Below are positions 5,239 through 5,749 of a stretch of 5,749 nucleotides of DNA, in pieces. The DNA comes from JBOHBN01 sp050698355. GTDB taxonomy: Bacteria > Actinomycetota > Actinomycetes > Streptosporangiales > WHST01. The stretch covers positions 1 to 5,749 of the forward strand of contig JBOHBN010000401.1 of NCBI GenBank assembly GCA_050698355.1, in the 5' to 3' direction. The position numbers and the translations under genes are program-made. A model generated the notes under the pieces. It saw only the letters and a list, made by a program, of their open reading frames with translations. It had not been told where the DNA came from and did no database searches. The first letter of the stretch is position 1. Every line of letters starts with the position of its first letter.

Positions 5239-5749
5239 CGGTCACGGCCTCCTCCTCGTACGGTCCGGACAGAGAGCGGGTGCACGAACTCTTCCGGCAG
5301 AAGCACGACGCGCCGGACGGCTCCAAGGAGCGCGAAGCGGCCCGCGAGGAGCTCATCGAGCTGCACCTGCCGCTCGTCGACTACCTGGCGGGGCGGTTCC
5401 GCAACCGCGGCGAGCTGACCGACGACCTGGTGCAGGTCGCGACGATCGGGTTGATCAAGTCGGTCGACCGGTTCGACCCCTCCCGAGGCGTGGAGTTCTC
5501 CACGTACGCCACCCCGACGATCGTCGGCGAGATCAAGCGGCACTTCCGGGACAAGGGATGGGCGATCCGCGAGCCGCGCCGGCTGCAGGAGCTCAAGCTT
5601 GCCCTCGCCAAGGCGACGAGCGAGCTGTCCCAGCAAGGCGGCAGGTCCCCGACCGTCCGGGAGCTGGCCAAGCATCTGGGCATCACCGAGGACGAGGTGC
5701 TCGAGGGCCTCGACTCGGCGAACGCGTACTCGGCCGTGTCGCTCGACGC
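5235..5749 (+). CDS. SigB/SigF/SigG-family RNA polymerase sigma factor (3' end outside the window)
   Basis: The first 171 codons of an alternative sigma factor of the stress/sporulation group are present. The family usually has about 250-270 residues, so roughly the last third (rest of region 3 and all of region 4) lies beyond the window. Region 2 spans about 36-107, with HLPLVDYLAGRF (44-55), DDLVQVATIGLIKSVDRFD (63-81) and the melting/-10 recognition segment FSTYATPTIVGEIKRHFRDKGW (88-109). Region 3 begins about 112, with RSPTVRELAKHLGI (137-150). The GTG at 5235 overlaps the anti-sigma stop and has GGAG (5226-5229) 5 bases upstream. Glu113 sits where relatives I recall have Val or Pro (WAIR-E-PRR). 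Which paralogue this is (SigB, SigF, SigG and so on) cannot be told, so no symbol is given. Confidence 0.93.
   Translation, partial: MTVTASSSYGPDRERVHELFRQKHDAPDGSKEREAAREELIELHLPLVDYLAGRFRNRGELTDDLVQVATIGLIKSVDRFDPSRGVEFSTYATPTIVGEIKRHFRDKGWAIREPRRLQELKLALAKATSELSQQGGRSPTVRELAKHLGITEDEVLEGLDSANAYSAVSLD

Noticed and set aside
1..5749. tRNA, rRNA, CRISPR array, insertion sequence or attachment site
   Set aside because: No cloverleaf-like segment, spaced direct repeats, transposase-like protein or terminal inverted repeats were found, and genes are packed with ordinary intergenic gaps.

Overview
This is a high-GC stretch of an actinomycete chromosome. The evidence is the strong G/C bias at third codon positions, frequent GTG starts, 4-base start/stop overlaps between genes, apparent leaderless promoters, and a gene set typical of Streptomyces-like or related filamentous actinobacteria (DUF4097 + PadR pair, CGNR zinc-finger protein, RsbW/SigF-type pair). 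I cannot name the genus. There are seven protein genes (the last cut by the window end), no RNA genes, and no sign of a mobile element or CRISPR. Coding density is very high, and the longest gene-free stretches are about 130 bases at the left end and about 100 bases at 4729-4830.

Layout. (1) Bases 1-129 are regulatory. They hold a perfect 16-base palindrome at the window edge, a good -35/-10 promoter, and two CGATATA motifs flanking it. (2) Bases 130-1772, plus strand, form a two-gene operon: a DUF4097 beta-repeat protein translationally coupled to a PadR-family repressor with a long helical tail. (3) Bases 1798-4132, minus strand, form a likely two-gene operon: an MDR-superfamily oxidoreductase lacking recognisable zinc ligands, followed 40 bases later by an MFS transporter of the metabolite:H+ symporter type. 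It converges on the PadR gene with only 25 bases between the two stop codons. (4) Bases 4133-4182 form a compact divergent promoter region. Each strand has a TANNNT box exactly 7 bases before the start codon, so both flanking genes look leaderless. (5) Bases 4183-4728, plus strand, encode an ABATE/CGNR zinc-finger protein. (6) Bases 4831-5749, plus strand, encode an RsbW/UsfX-type anti-sigma factor whose stop overlaps the start of a SigB/SigF/SigG-family sigma factor, truncated by the window end before region 4.

How the genes work together. The DUF4097-PadR pair is probably a self-regulated unit. The oxidoreductase and transporter may handle one organic acid or carbonyl compound, but no substrate can be read from the sequence. 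The anti-sigma and sigma genes form a classic partner-switching stress or development module; no anti-anti-sigma (STAS) gene lies in the window. I see no clearly new system here. The best leads are small-scale: the edge palindrome, the CGATATA pair, the symmetrical leaderless promoters, and the dyad cluster upstream of the anti-sigma gene.
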